Assembly (NCBI GenBank): GCA_965221575.1
Contig: CBDCSM010000014.1
Coordinates: 62,001-126,000, forward strand
DNA: 64,000 bases
Reading direction: 5' to 3'
Source of the DNA: JAPPHA01 sp965221575
GTDB taxonomy: Bacteria > Pseudomonadota > Alphaproteobacteria > Rhodobacterales > Rhodobacteraceae
Below the pieces are notes generated by a model. That model was not told the DNA's origin. It made no database searches and saw only the letters and a program-made list of their open reading frames with translations. Position numbers and translations under genes: made by a program. This document shows, piece after piece, positions 16,703 through 24,923 of the stretch (the first letter of the stretch is position 1; each line of letters begins with the position of its first letter).

Positions 16703-17643
16703 ATGGATTCGAGATACTCCTGCTTGCCTTGCTGCTCGACGCGGCCATTGGCGACCCCGCCTGGATGTGGAGGCAAATTCCTCATCCGGTCGTCCTCACC
16801 GGTCGGTTTGTCTCGTATCTTGAATCGACGCTGAACACGGGGCGGCACCGGCGTCTGCGGGGCGTTGGCGTCATGGTTCTGATCGGGATTTTGGCGATAC
16901 TCGTCGGAGAGGGAATTCACAGGCTGCCGGACCAGGGCATCGTCGAAGTCCTCTTTGCCGCGGTATTTCTCGCCCATCGGAACCTGGTCGACGAAGTTAA
17001 AAGCGTCGCGACGGCACTGCGCACATCCATCGCCGCAGGCCGGGCCCAGGTCGCCCGAATTGTCGGCAGGGACCCGGACAAGCTGACATCAGAAGGTGTC
17101 GCGCGTGCGGCTATCGAAAGCGCCGCAGAAAATCTTTCCGACGGGGTGATTGCCCCGGTCTTCTGGTACGCGATCGCAGGCCTTCCGGGACTGGTCTTCT
17201 ACAAGGCAGTCAATACCGCGGACAGCATGATCGGCTACAAGACCGATTCCCTAGCGGATTTCGGCTGGGCTGCCGCCCGCCTGGATGATGTCATGAACTG
17301 GATACCCGCGCGATTGTCCGGCGGGTTGATCGCCCTGGTAAACGTCTCCGGAAGCGCTGTCTCGTGCATGCATCGGGACGCGTCCCGACATCGTTCGCCA
17401 AACGCCGGCTGGCCTGAAGCAGCAATGGCGGCGGTGATCGGCGTTTCGCTTTCGGGACCCCGGTACTACGGAGGCAAGTTCCTGAACTCCCCGTACGTGT
17501 ATGACGCCGGGCGAAAGAACGCTTGTCCGGACGACATTGACGCCGCGGTGCGCGTACTTTGGCGATGTTGGATCGCACTTGTCCTCGCGATCAGTGGTGT
17601 CGTCCTGATTTATTCACCGGGTGCGCACGTTTGGCTTGGGTAA
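16690..17643 (+). CDS. cobD: adenosylcobinamide-phosphate synthase (CbiB/CobD)
   Basis: Integral membrane protein of 317 aa that joins the aminopropanol arm to adenosylcobyrate. Family blocks are LLDAAIGDPAWMWRQIPHPVVLTGRF, AAIESAAENLSDGVIAPVFWYAIAGLPG, KAVNTADSMIGYK and FGWAAARLDDVMNWIPARL. Starts with GTG inside the end of cobC (13-base overlap). It is the last gene of the plus-strand cobalamin arm; the sequence beyond it changes character sharply. Confidence 0.92.
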   Translation: MFDLNGFEILLLALLLDAAIGDPAWMWRQIPHPVVLTGRFVSYLESTLNTGRHRRLRGVGVMVLIGILAILVGEGIHRLPDQGIVEVLFAAVFLAHRNLVDEVKSVATALRTSIAAGRAQVARIVGRDPDKLTSEGVARAAIESAAENLSDGVIAPVFWYAIAGLPGLVFYKAVNTADSMIGYKTDSLADFGWAAARLDDVMNWIPARLSGGLIALVNVSGSAVSCMHRDASRHRSPNAGWPEAAMAAVIGVSLSGPRYYGGKFLNSPYVYDAGRKNACPDDIDAAVRVLWRCWIALVLAISGVVLIYSPGAHVWLG

Positions 17644-17720
17644 GTTTTTTGCCATTCTTCCGGAACTATAGACGAATACCTCAACGTGCGACCTGTGCAT
17701 CATGTCTCTGACATTCCCCG

Positions 17721-17999
17721 TCAACAAAAAGGCCCCGGATTCGATCCAATTTCAGTTGGGGCGTGTCGGACCAAGCCGCCTCGATTTCCAGAATCGCGAA
17801 TCGGACTATCGGCCCGAACATGGTCGAGGACCTCGCCCAGAGCCGTCTCGATCTCACAACCGTGCTCGGTGCGTTGCGTCGTCATCGTCTTGATGTCTCC
17901 TTCTTGATCTCGGCCACCAGCCGCGGCAGCGCCCTGAAATCCGCCGACCTCAGATCCTCGCGGTCCGCCTTCGCGTAGGTGGTGAGGGATCTGCGCCAC
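17721..17999 (-). pseudogene. decayed RelE/HigB-type toxin with truncated antitoxin
   Basis: Reading the minus strand from 17998 to 17882 gives LTTYAKADREDLRSADFRALPRLVAEIKKETSRR and a stop, closely like the C-terminus of RelE/Gp49-type toxins. An in-frame TAG at 17999-18001 precedes it, and no toxin body can be read further upstream. The toxin stop overlaps an ATG as ATGA at 17882-17885, opening a frame MTTQRTEHGCEIETALGEVLDHVRAD that resembles the N-terminus of the partner Xre antitoxins but lacks their HTH and WEQG region and stops at 17721. This is a relic toxin-antitoxin operon that kept its overlapping junction. Confidence 0.5.
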
Positions 18000-18082
18000 T
18001 ACGATCGGTACAGGAAGTCTTCGGGCGGCGCCGTAACAGGCCCGATGTTTTCACGGTGGCGGCGAAGTGCTCGATGTCTCGC

Positions 18083-18349
18083 CTATTGGTTGTCAATGAC
18101 ACGATGAAGAATGCTGATGATGTTCTTCGAAAATCGCATCAGATCCCTAATTTGGTGCCGTGGAACTCGATCGACGATGTAGCAGTCCCACAATTCGTAT
18201 ACGGCCGCGAAGTCTTCTCTTGGGACGCGTTGGACGTTCTCAGCGCCAGGCGGGTCAACCTCGATAAATCTGGCATCCACGGCACGAATTGTGAACTCGT
18301 CGCCGATATATCCGCTATATTGAGTCCAATCCCCGATCGTGTCGCCCAT
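18083..18349 (-). CDS. hypothetical protein, possibly N-terminally truncated
   Basis: Frame of 88 aa with protein-like composition, for example DEFTIRAVDARFIEVDPPGAENVQRV and DFAAVYELWDCYIVDRVPRHQIRDLM. I do not recognise it. The same frame stays open upstream of the ATG with plausible residues (SLRRFETLWAQIQRDVG) but no start codon, which suggests that the 5' end has been lost. GC content is lower than the chromosome-like neighbours. Part of the decayed islet before the RND genes. Confidence 0.4.
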   Translation of the reverse strand: MGDTIGDWTQYSGYIGDEFTIRAVDARFIEVDPPGAENVQRVPREDFAAVYELWDCYIVDRVPRHQIRDLMRFSKNIISILHRVIDNQ

Positions 18350-18457
18350 GCCGACATCTCGTTGAATTTGAGCCCAAAGCGTTTCAAATCTCCGCAGGGA
18401 ATTGGTCGATGAATTACTCCCTTTTCTGATGTGCGCGTGCCGTGGCTGCGAACGAAA

Positions 18458-18721
18458 TCAACTCTCCGGTTTCCAGTGACCGTTCAGAAGGGCGCTCATG
18501 AAGTAGTCAAGGGGTTTGTCGCCAATTCCATTTTTCACGTTCGGATCAGCTCCAGCCGCCAAAAGATGATAGATGCCCAGAAAATGACCCTTCCAGGCTA
18601 AAACAGCCACATGGCCTTCATGGACTGATCCTGGGGTCGTGACGGCACTCACAGGCACACCGCAATCAACCGAATCGAGATGTTACTTGTATCCAACACA
18701 GCTTACGAAGAAACCTTTGGC
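18458..18721 (-). pseudogene. ankyrin-repeat protein, C-terminal fragment
   Basis: The minus-strand frame contains KGHFLGIYHLLAAGADPNVKN followed by GIGDKPLDY, one recognisable ankyrin repeat, and ends shortly after with a stop at 18458. Upstream the frame is closed by TAA near 18720, with no other repeats and only a GTG (18658) as a possible start, so it looks like the tail of a longer ankyrin protein. No function can be assigned. Confidence 0.5.
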
Positions 18722-18994
18722 GTTCTTCTTCGCTCCGTGGTCACGGGCGCTCAGAAGGTCATCCAGACCCCAAGACGATTGAGCTCTGTGACCGGCGCGC
18801 GGACCGTGTTTCGCGCGATGAGATCGAGAGCATACGTATTTGATGAACGAACAAAAGAAAAACAAGTGAGGGAGGGCACCAGGCAAATGGACATCTCGAG
18901 GATGTCGCCGTGAGAACCGCCGACCCCCCTTTTTTCTTGTCGCCGGGCGGTGAATCAGACAACATCCGCGGGAGTCCGGAAAAGTGAGTCCTGA
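18722..18994. other. non-coding gap upstream of RND operon
   Basis: No believable gene here. It should contain the promoter of the efflux operon. I see no adjacent regulator gene and no clear operator repeat. Confidence 0.35.
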
Positions 18995-20326
18995 ATGAAC
19001 TGGCGGCAGTTGTTGATCATTCCGCCCGTGCTGGCGGGTATTGCGGCGTTCATGTGGATGGTCGGGGAGGAAAACAGCGGACAGGACACCGCTCCCCGCG
19101 AAACCGCGACCGCCGTTCGAGTGGCCGAGGTCTCGGCGGTCTCGTTTCGGCCCACTGTCAGTGGTTACGGCCGTGTCGAGGCCGTTTCGTCGTGGTCAGC
19201 TATCAGTCAGATTCAGGGCAGGACCGTGGTCGTGGACCCCGGTGTTTCGGTTGGTCGGATCGTGAACGAGGGTGACCTCCTCGTCGCCATCGATCCGAGA
19301 GATTACGAAATCGCTCAGGCAAAGGCCGAAACCGCACGGGACAGTGCAAGGGCATCACTCCGCGAACTGGATGCGACCGAGGCAAACATCCTGGCAACGC
19401 TGGAACTCGAGCGGCGCATTGAGGCTTTCCTTCAGACAGGGTTGGAAAGGCAGTCGAACCTCCAGAACCAGGGGACCGTAGCCCTGACATCCGTGGAACA
19501 GGCGAACAGGACCCTGCTCACTCAACAAAAGGTCGTTCTCGACCTGCAAAACAGGCTGAACCTGTTGCCGGTGCAGCGTGAAATCCTTGCAGCAACTCTT
19601 GCCAACCGATACGCGGAGATCGAGGAAGCGAAACGGAATCTGGAAAGGACCAGGATCGTCGCGCCGTTCACAGGCAGGGTCGCCCAAAAATCGGTGGCCC
19701 TTGGACAATTCGTCAGAAATGGTGACAACCTCCTGACCGTCGAGTCGATAGATTCTGCGGAAATCGTCGCCGGATTCCGGCCACGGGCGATGCGCAACTT
19801 CCTAAGCACATTCATCGGCGAGGACTTTCCGACTGCCGAAACGATCGAGGACATGAAGGAGGCGTTCGAGATTGTCACCGGCCTTGACCTGACTGTCACG
19901 GTCCACCCGACGAACAACCAAATCTACGCATGGCCAGCGAAGCTGACAAGGTTCTCCGGTCGTGTGGACGAGCAAACCGGAGCGGTTGGCCTCGTGGTAC
20001 AAGTGGAACACCCTCTTCTCCCCGATGCCACGACCGGACGGCCACCCCTGATCAACGGCGCATTTGTCGAGGTGCGCCTGTCGGCACCGGAACAGAACAA
20101 TGCCATCCTGATCGAGAGAACCGCTCTGCGGACAGACCCGGATGGCAGTGAATTCGTTTTCGTGGTGGATGAGGACTCGCGTCTTGCCCGCCGTGACGTT
20201 GATGCCGGTCCGGTGGTCGATGACCGAATCATCCTGCATTTCGGTCTCGATGAAGGTGACAGGGTCGTGCTCTCGGATCCTCAGCCCGCCGTCTACGGGA
20301 TGCTGCTCGAGCCGGTGGTGAATTGA
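18995..20326 (+). CDS. RND efflux periplasmic adaptor subunit
   Basis: HlyD/MFP-type adaptor of 443 aa. A single N-terminal membrane helix (residues 5-23) anchors it. VSGYGRVEAVSSWSAISQIQGRTVVVDPGVSVGRIVNEGDLLVAIDPRDYEIA is the first lipoyl half; a coiled-coil hairpin runs at roughly 100-215; RTRIVAPFTGRVAQKSVALGQFVRNGDNLLTV is the second lipoyl half, and a beta-barrel domain follows. It bridges the inner-membrane pump and an outer-membrane channel, which is not encoded nearby. The pump gene begins 7 bases after its stop. Confidence 0.9.
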   Translation: MNWRQLLIIPPVLAGIAAFMWMVGEENSGQDTAPRETATAVRVAEVSAVSFRPTVSGYGRVEAVSSWSAISQIQGRTVVVDPGVSVGRIVNEGDLLVAIDPRDYEIAQAKAETARDSARASLRELDATEANILATLELERRIEAFLQTGLERQSNLQNQGTVALTSVEQANRTLLTQQKVVLDLQNRLNLLPVQREILAATLANRYAEIEEAKRNLERTRIVAPFTGRVAQKSVALGQFVRNGDNLLTVESIDSAEIVAGFRPRAMRNFLSTFIGEDFPTAETIEDMKEAFEIVTGLDLTVTVHPTNNQIYAWPAKLTRFSGRVDEQTGAVGLVVQVEHPLLPDATTGRPPLINGAFVEVRLSAPEQNNAILIERTALRTDPDGSEFVFVVDEDSRLARRDVDAGPVVDDRIILHFGLDEGDRVVLSDPQPAVYGMLLEPVVN

Positions 20327-20333
20327 GAGGTCT

Positions 20334-23300
20334 ATGCCTTTGATCGCCTACTTCGCTCGGCATCCGGTCGCTGCAAACCTCCTGCTCTTGAGCACGATAG
20401 TTCTCGGAGGACTTACGCTACCGAACCTTGAACGCGAGAGTTTTCCGGAGTTTGCCCCTTCGAGGGTATCCGTGTCCGTCGTGTATCCGGATGCTTCCGC
20501 CGCCGATATCGATGAACTTGTCTGCCTTGAACTCGATGGCGCGCTCAGAGCGGTCAGCAGCCTGGAAGAGCTCGAATGCCTGTCTGTGGACAGTAGGGCC
20601 ACGGCGTCGCTGACAATGTCGGAAGACGGAGAAATCAGTCAATTCTACAATGACATAGTGTCAACCGTAACGGCGACGGGCGGTCTTCCCCAGGAAGCTG
20701 AAGCGCCAGTTGTGGCTATCCTGGGGCGTGCCGAGGTGATCGCGTATCTCGCCATCTCCGGCATTGAGACCGATGACGGTCTGATCCGGTACGCGGAAGG
20801 CCTGGCGGAGGACATCGCCCTTTTGCCGCTGGTTGAGACGGTAAGTATTTCCGGAATCTCCGAAAACGAATTCCGGATTTCATTTGATCAGAACGACCTT
20901 CGCCGGTTCGGGGTCAGTGCGAAGACAGTCTCCGACGCGGTCAGGGCCCGATCACTCCGTGCGCCGATCGGTACGGTCAGCACACTGGGCCGAGACATTT
21001 CCCTCAGGTATTCCGATGCCCGGCGTACCATCTCGGATCTGGAAAACCTGATCATCCTGCAGAACGATTCCGGAGGCATTGTTCGCCTTTCCGATCTTGC
21101 CACGGTTACCCTGCAGCAATTCAGGCCGGAATTGCGCGCATTCGTGGACGGAGAAAGGGCGGCGATCCTGAGGATCAACAAGACAGGGACGGCCGATGCC
21201 ATCGACGCCTTTGCCGAAGTGGAGGAACTGATACAACGGGAACAGGCCGGATATCCCGAACCCTTCAGGATATCCGTGATCAACAACACTACCGACATCG
21301 TGAAGGACCGCATCGAGTTGTTGTCCGGAAACGCGGTCATCAGTCTTGTCCTGGTCATTCTTGTCATGTGTTTCTTTTATACCGTGCGAGAGGCCGTCGC
21401 GATTTCACTGGCGCTTCCGTTTTCGTTCTTCGCGTCAGTATTCGTGATGGATATCGTCGGGGTCTCGATCAACATGATCAGCCTTGTGGCTCTGTTGATG
21501 GCAATCGGCCTGATCATGGATGACAGCATCGTAATTGCTGAGAATATCGCGAAATCGCGTAGCAGTGGCGGCAAGAACACTGTTGCAAAAAACGTCGTCG
21601 AAGTCATGCCCGGGGTGGTTTCATCGTTCCTGACGACGGCCTGTGTCTTTGGCCCTCTCATGTTCCTGTCGGGCGAGATCGGGGCCGTTCTAAGGGTCGT
21701 TCCAATCGTCCTTGTGATCACGCTGGCAGCGAGCCTTGTCGAGGCATTCCTGGTGCTCCCAAACCACATGAGCCATGTTCCCATCAACGCCCGGGAGGCA
21801 CATGTTCATCGCCTCGCACCGCGCATGCTGGAGTATCTCAGGGATGGATTCGTCCTGCCGATTACGTCATTCCTGGCGCGGTGGCGGTATGCGACATTGG
21901 GTGTTGTCTTCGCCGTTCTGATTTTCAGCGTCGGCATGATTGCTTCGGGAACGATAAAGGTCATCGGCTTTCCTGCCATCGAAGGTGACACGATCGAGGC
22001 ACGCATTTCCTTGACCCCCGGCCTTCCGCTGGAACGAACGGAGGCGGTTATCCGTCAACTCGAAGGCGCGCTGGAAAAGGTCAACCTTGAATTGTCCGCC
22101 AAGACCGTCGACGAGCAGCCGTTGGTCGAGCGGGTTCTGACGACATTCGCTTCGAATGCGGACGTCAAGGACAACGGTGCGCATACGGCGACCATCACCG
22201 TTGAATTGTTAAACAGCGAACAGAGAAATGTCAGCGCCGACGATGTGCTGGCTGCATGGCGGACAGCGGCCGGACCTGTACCGGACCTCGTGCAGAGCAA
22301 CTTCACCCAGACGGTTCTGGGTCCGGGCGGAAGCGATCTCGATGTACAATTGTCTTCACAGGATTTTGCGGAACTTGAACTGGCGGCAAATCAGCTGCGC
22401 AACAGACTGCTCGCGCGTGATGACGTGATCGAGGCTTACCAGGACTTCTATGCCGGGCGGCCCGAAGTCCGCCTGAAACTCAACGAATTTGCATACGTGA
22501 TCGGGTTGACCCCTCAAACAGTTACAAATCAGCTGCGCACCGCGTTTTCAGGGACGGAGACAGATAGATTCCGCATCGGATTCTCGGACATGACAGTACA
22601 TGTCATGCTTGACGAGAGTGTTCCGTCGATCACGGATCTTGAGGATTTTCCGGTTGCGATTGCCGACGGAAAACAGGTTACGCTGGGTGCGATTGCCGAC
22701 ATGACTCGTACGTTCTCCTACTCGCAGATCACTCGCGAGAACGGCAAGGCCGTTGCGCGGATCATCGGCAAGATCGACCGCCGTACCACAACGGCCGCCG
22801 GAATTTCCGAGGTCGTTACTGACGAGCTTGCACCGTTGCTGAAAAAGGATTTCCCCGGAGTCAGCATTGAGATCGGCGGGGGTGCGCAACAGCAGATGGA
22901 AACCCAGAGCTCGATCATGACGGCATTGCTGACCGGACTGATCGGCGTCTACGTGATCCTTGCGTTCCAGTTCCGGAGCTACACGCTGCCGATCGTGGTT
23001 ATGCTGTCCATTCCGTTCGCCCTGATCGGGACGGTCTTCGGGCATCTGCTGATGGGGCTGGACATTTCGATGCCGAGCTTCGTCGGATTCGCTTCGCTTT
23101 CGGGAGTGGTCGTGAACAACGCGATTTTATTTCTTGCCTTTTTCGTAACCGAAATCCGCGAAGGTGATTATCTGGCTGCCGCTCTGGAAGCCGTCCGACA
23201 CAGGTTCCGGCCTGTCCTGCTTTCATCGTTCACGACCTTCGTCGGTTTGATGCCGATCGTAACCGAAACCAGCCCGCAAGCGCAGATACTGGTCCCGCTC

Positions 23301-23441
23301 GTTGTCTCCGTCGCATTCGGATTGGTTTCTTCCACCATCCTTATTGTCTTTGTCTTTCCCTGTATTCTCGGCATCTACTTTGACTTCAGGGATGTCCGGA
23401 AGTGGCTGGCAGCATTCGACACCAAACCGGCGGCGGCCTGA
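20334..23441 (+). CDS. RND efflux transporter permease (AcrB-like)
   Basis: Inner-membrane proton-driven efflux pump of 1035 aa, a full-length HAE-family RND protein. FARHPVAANLLLLSTIVLGGL is TM1, and VALLMAIGLIMDDSIVIAENIAKSR carries the paired Asp residues of TM4 needed for proton relay. Two large periplasmic loops and a second six-helix block (TALLTGLIGVYVILAFQFRSYTLPIVVMLSIPFALIG and SLSGVVVNNAILFLAFFV) complete it. Co-transcribed with the adaptor. Substrate cannot be inferred; there is no outer-membrane factor or regulator in the window. Flanked by decayed toxin-antitoxin sequences. Confidence 0.93.
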   Translation: MPLIAYFARHPVAANLLLLSTIVLGGLTLPNLERESFPEFAPSRVSVSVVYPDASAADIDELVCLELDGALRAVSSLEELECLSVDSRATASLTMSEDGEISQFYNDIVSTVTATGGLPQEAEAPVVAILGRAEVIAYLAISGIETDDGLIRYAEGLAEDIALLPLVETVSISGISENEFRISFDQNDLRRFGVSAKTVSDAVRARSLRAPIGTVSTLGRDISLRYSDARRTISDLENLIILQNDSGGIVRLSDLATVTLQQFRPELRAFVDGERAAILRINKTGTADAIDAFAEVEELIQREQAGYPEPFRISVINNTTDIVKDRIELLSGNAVISLVLVILVMCFFYTVREAVAISLALPFSFFASVFVMDIVGVSINMISLVALLMAIGLIMDDSIVIAENIAKSRSSGGKNTVAKNVVEVMPGVVSSFLTTACVFGPLMFLSGEIGAVLRVVPIVLVITLAASLVEAFLVLPNHMSHVPINAREAHVHRLAPRMLEYLRDGFVLPITSFLARWRYATLGVVFAVLIFSVGMIASGTIKVIGFPAIEGDTIEARISLTPGLPLERTEAVIRQLEGALEKVNLELSAKTVDEQPLVERVLTTFASNADVKDNGAHTATITVELLNSEQRNVSADDVLAAWRTAAGPVPDLVQSNFTQTVLGPGGSDLDVQLSSQDFAELELAANQLRNRLLARDDVIEAYQDFYAGRPEVRLKLNEFAYVIGLTPQTVTNQLRTAFSGTETDRFRIGFSDMTVHVMLDESVPSITDLEDFPVAIADGKQVTLGAIADMTRTFSYSQITRENGKAVARIIGKIDRRTTTAAGISEVVTDELAPLLKKDFPGVSIEIGGGAQQQMETQSSIMTALLTGLIGVYVILAFQFRSYTLPIVVMLSIPFALIGTVFGHLLMGLDISMPSFVGFASLSGVVVNNAILFLAFFVTEIREGDYLAAALEAVRHRFRPVLLSSFTTFVGLMPIVTETSPQAQILVPLVVSVAFGLVSSTILIVFVFPCILGIYFDFRDVRKWLAAFDTKPAAA

Positions 23442-23460
23442 CGGAACCAATCGAACTCGT

Positions 23461-23784
23461 TCAGCAGGCGCCTCCCAGCGAGACTCGAAGACGCTCTATG
23501 TCTTTGCGATAAGGTTCGCGGCTTTCCAGATCGAAACCTGCGGAATGTACATCCATCCAGGCAATCGTGTGTTCGCAGAATTCGATCGCGAGTACGTTTT
23601 CGCCGCATGCCTCGCAGACCATCGCTTTGCGCATGAGCCAATCGTGCACCTTCGGATAGCGGGTCTTCGTTTGCTCGTAGGCGGCGTCGGCTTCATCGAG
23701 GCGGCGTTCATTGACCAGGCGGACGATACTGTTCAAGGGCTTATCGCCAAGATCTAGAAAGATCTTGAATTGGAGTGAATCCAT
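23461..23784 (-). CDS. hypothetical 107-aa protein
   Basis: Small acidic protein I do not recognise: IVRLVNERRLDEADAAYEQTKTRYPKVHDWLMRKAMVCEACGENVLAIEFCEHTIAWMD suggests TPR-like helix pairs, with a CEACGE pair of cysteines that could bind metal. It ends 20 bases from the convergent RND gene. Its ATG (23782-23784) overlaps the ATG of the divergent HicB-like gene in a shared CATG, so the two cannot both have a normal leader on that side without overlapping the other coding region. Confidence 0.55.
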   Translation of the reverse strand: MDSLQFKIFLDLGDKPLNSIVRLVNERRLDEADAAYEQTKTRYPKVHDWLMRKAMVCEACGENVLAIEFCEHTIAWMDVHSAGFDLESREPYRKDIERLRVSLGGAC

Positions 23785-24202
23785 GTTGTCCTTTCCGATT
23801 GATTTGCAAGAAGATGACGGCGGAGTGTTGGCGACATCGCCGGATTATCCGGAGCTCACGACCTTCGGCGATGACCGGCGCGAAGCGCTGGCCCGATCCG
23901 TATCAGCTCTAGAGGAAGCCGTAGCTGCACGCATGCACGGCAAACAAGATGTGCCAGTTCCTTCAGCGGGCGATGTGTGCGTGGCGTTGCCATCGCTCAC
24001 GGCAGTGAAGGTGATTCTGTATCAGGGCATGCGGGAACAGAAAATCGGCAAAGCCGAATTGGCACGGCGACCTGGTTGGCACCTCCCTCAGGTGGACCGG
24101 GCATTGGACGTAGAGCATCATTCGCGGCTTGACCGGATGGACAAGGCGCTAGGCGCCATCGGAAAACGGTTGGTTGTGCAGGCGCAGGACACAGCCGGAT
24201 AA
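23783..24202 (+). CDS. orphan HicB-family antitoxin-like protein
   Basis: HicB-type protein of 139 aa. The N-terminal domain reads MLSFPIDLQEDDGGVLATSPDYPELTTFGDDRREALARSVSALEEAVAARM, the usual partial RNase H-like HicB fold. The C-terminal half (KVILYQGMREQKIGKAELARRPGWHLPQVDRALDVEHHSRLDRMDKALGAIG) is a HTH that would bind its own operator. HicB normally follows a HicA toxin of about 60 aa; none is visible upstream, where an opposite-strand gene begins, or downstream. It is an orphan antitoxin or a stand-alone regulator. Confidence 0.75.
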   Translation: MLSFPIDLQEDDGGVLATSPDYPELTTFGDDRREALARSVSALEEAVAARMHGKQDVPVPSAGDVCVALPSLTAVKVILYQGMREQKIGKAELARRPGWHLPQVDRALDVEHHSRLDRMDKALGAIGKRLVVQAQDTAG

Positions 24203-24303
24203 CTTTTTCCCACCAGTCCACGAAAGTGGCGGCACAGGCACGGACTTTGTTCCACGACAAGCACATCAGCCCGAGCCGACAGCACCGACAGTGCGAGCCT
24301 CGA

Positions 24304-24542
24304 TCATGCGTGCCGCGCCCCCATGCGACATTCCGCAGCCTTCCGGTCGCACCGCGCCTGTGCGAGTTCGTAGTTCCCTGCATCCGCATCCGGTGATCAG
24401 CGGTTCCCCAGCCGATATCCTCCAGCGCCAGAACCATGTTCACCGATACGCCCGCCTTGCCGTTCAGCAGGTGCGACAGCGTGCCGCCTTCGCAGGCGAG
24501 ACGTGTCGCCATCTCGGTCACGGACCAACCTACATCATCCAT
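24304..24542 (-). pseudogene. frameshifted HigA-type Xre antitoxin
   Basis: From 24542 the minus strand reads DDVGWSVTEMATRLACEGGT then LSHLLNGKAGVSVNMVLALEDIGW, the HTH of HigA antitoxins. Around 24380-24392 the family continuation switches frame: the other frame reads NYELAQARCDRKAAECRMGARHA and a stop at 24304, matching the usual NYDLAQAR ending. The HigA start region (HPGEVLRE-like) also appears only in another frame upstream of 24542. At least one indel has broken the gene, and no HigB toxin remains in the 55 bases before DUF2783. Confidence 0.6.
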
Positions 24543-24597
24543 GCTCTTGCGTTCGAATTGACGAATCTTCGGAGGACGTTCCCGAATTCAAGCGTTT

Positions 24598-24813
24598 TCA
24601 CGACTCTGTTCGACTGCTTTCACGTGCGATATGGTATGCATCTCGAAGCACACTCCGATCGCCAATGTGGTTGCAGAGCACGAGAATCAGTCGCGCGTTG
24701 AGCGCGTGGCTCTCTTCTTCCGACAGACCGTCGTGCAGACGAATGAGTTCGTCATAGAATCCGTCCGGATCATCGATGTTGCCGAAAGTGTTCAGGGCAG
24801 CCGGGCTTGCCAT
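24598..24813 (-). CDS. DUF2783 small protein, possible hydroxylase coupling subunit
   Basis: DUF2783 protein of 71 aa: ALNTFGNIDDPDGFYDELIRLHDGLSEEESHALNARLILVLCNHIGD. The family is short, helical and typically found next to FAD-dependent aromatic hydroxylases. It lies downstream of the FAD hydroxylase gene, 110 bases away on the same strand. In Pseudomonas putida U a small coupling protein (MhaB) works with a flavoprotein (MhaA) to convert 3-hydroxyphenylacetate to homogentisate; that this DUF2783 protein fills the same role is my inference from size and context. Confidence 0.75.
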   Translation of the reverse strand: MASPAALNTFGNIDDPDGFYDELIRLHDGLSEEESHALNARLILVLCNHIGDRSVLRDAYHIARESSRTES

Positions 24814-24923
24814 TTTCTCCTCCTGCCTACCAAGCTAACGTCATTCGCCAGATCAATTCCGATTCATCAGGCAGAAAAGGGCAATTTGAGTCCCTGCCCC
24901 GACATGGTCTGCCAATAACGTCT

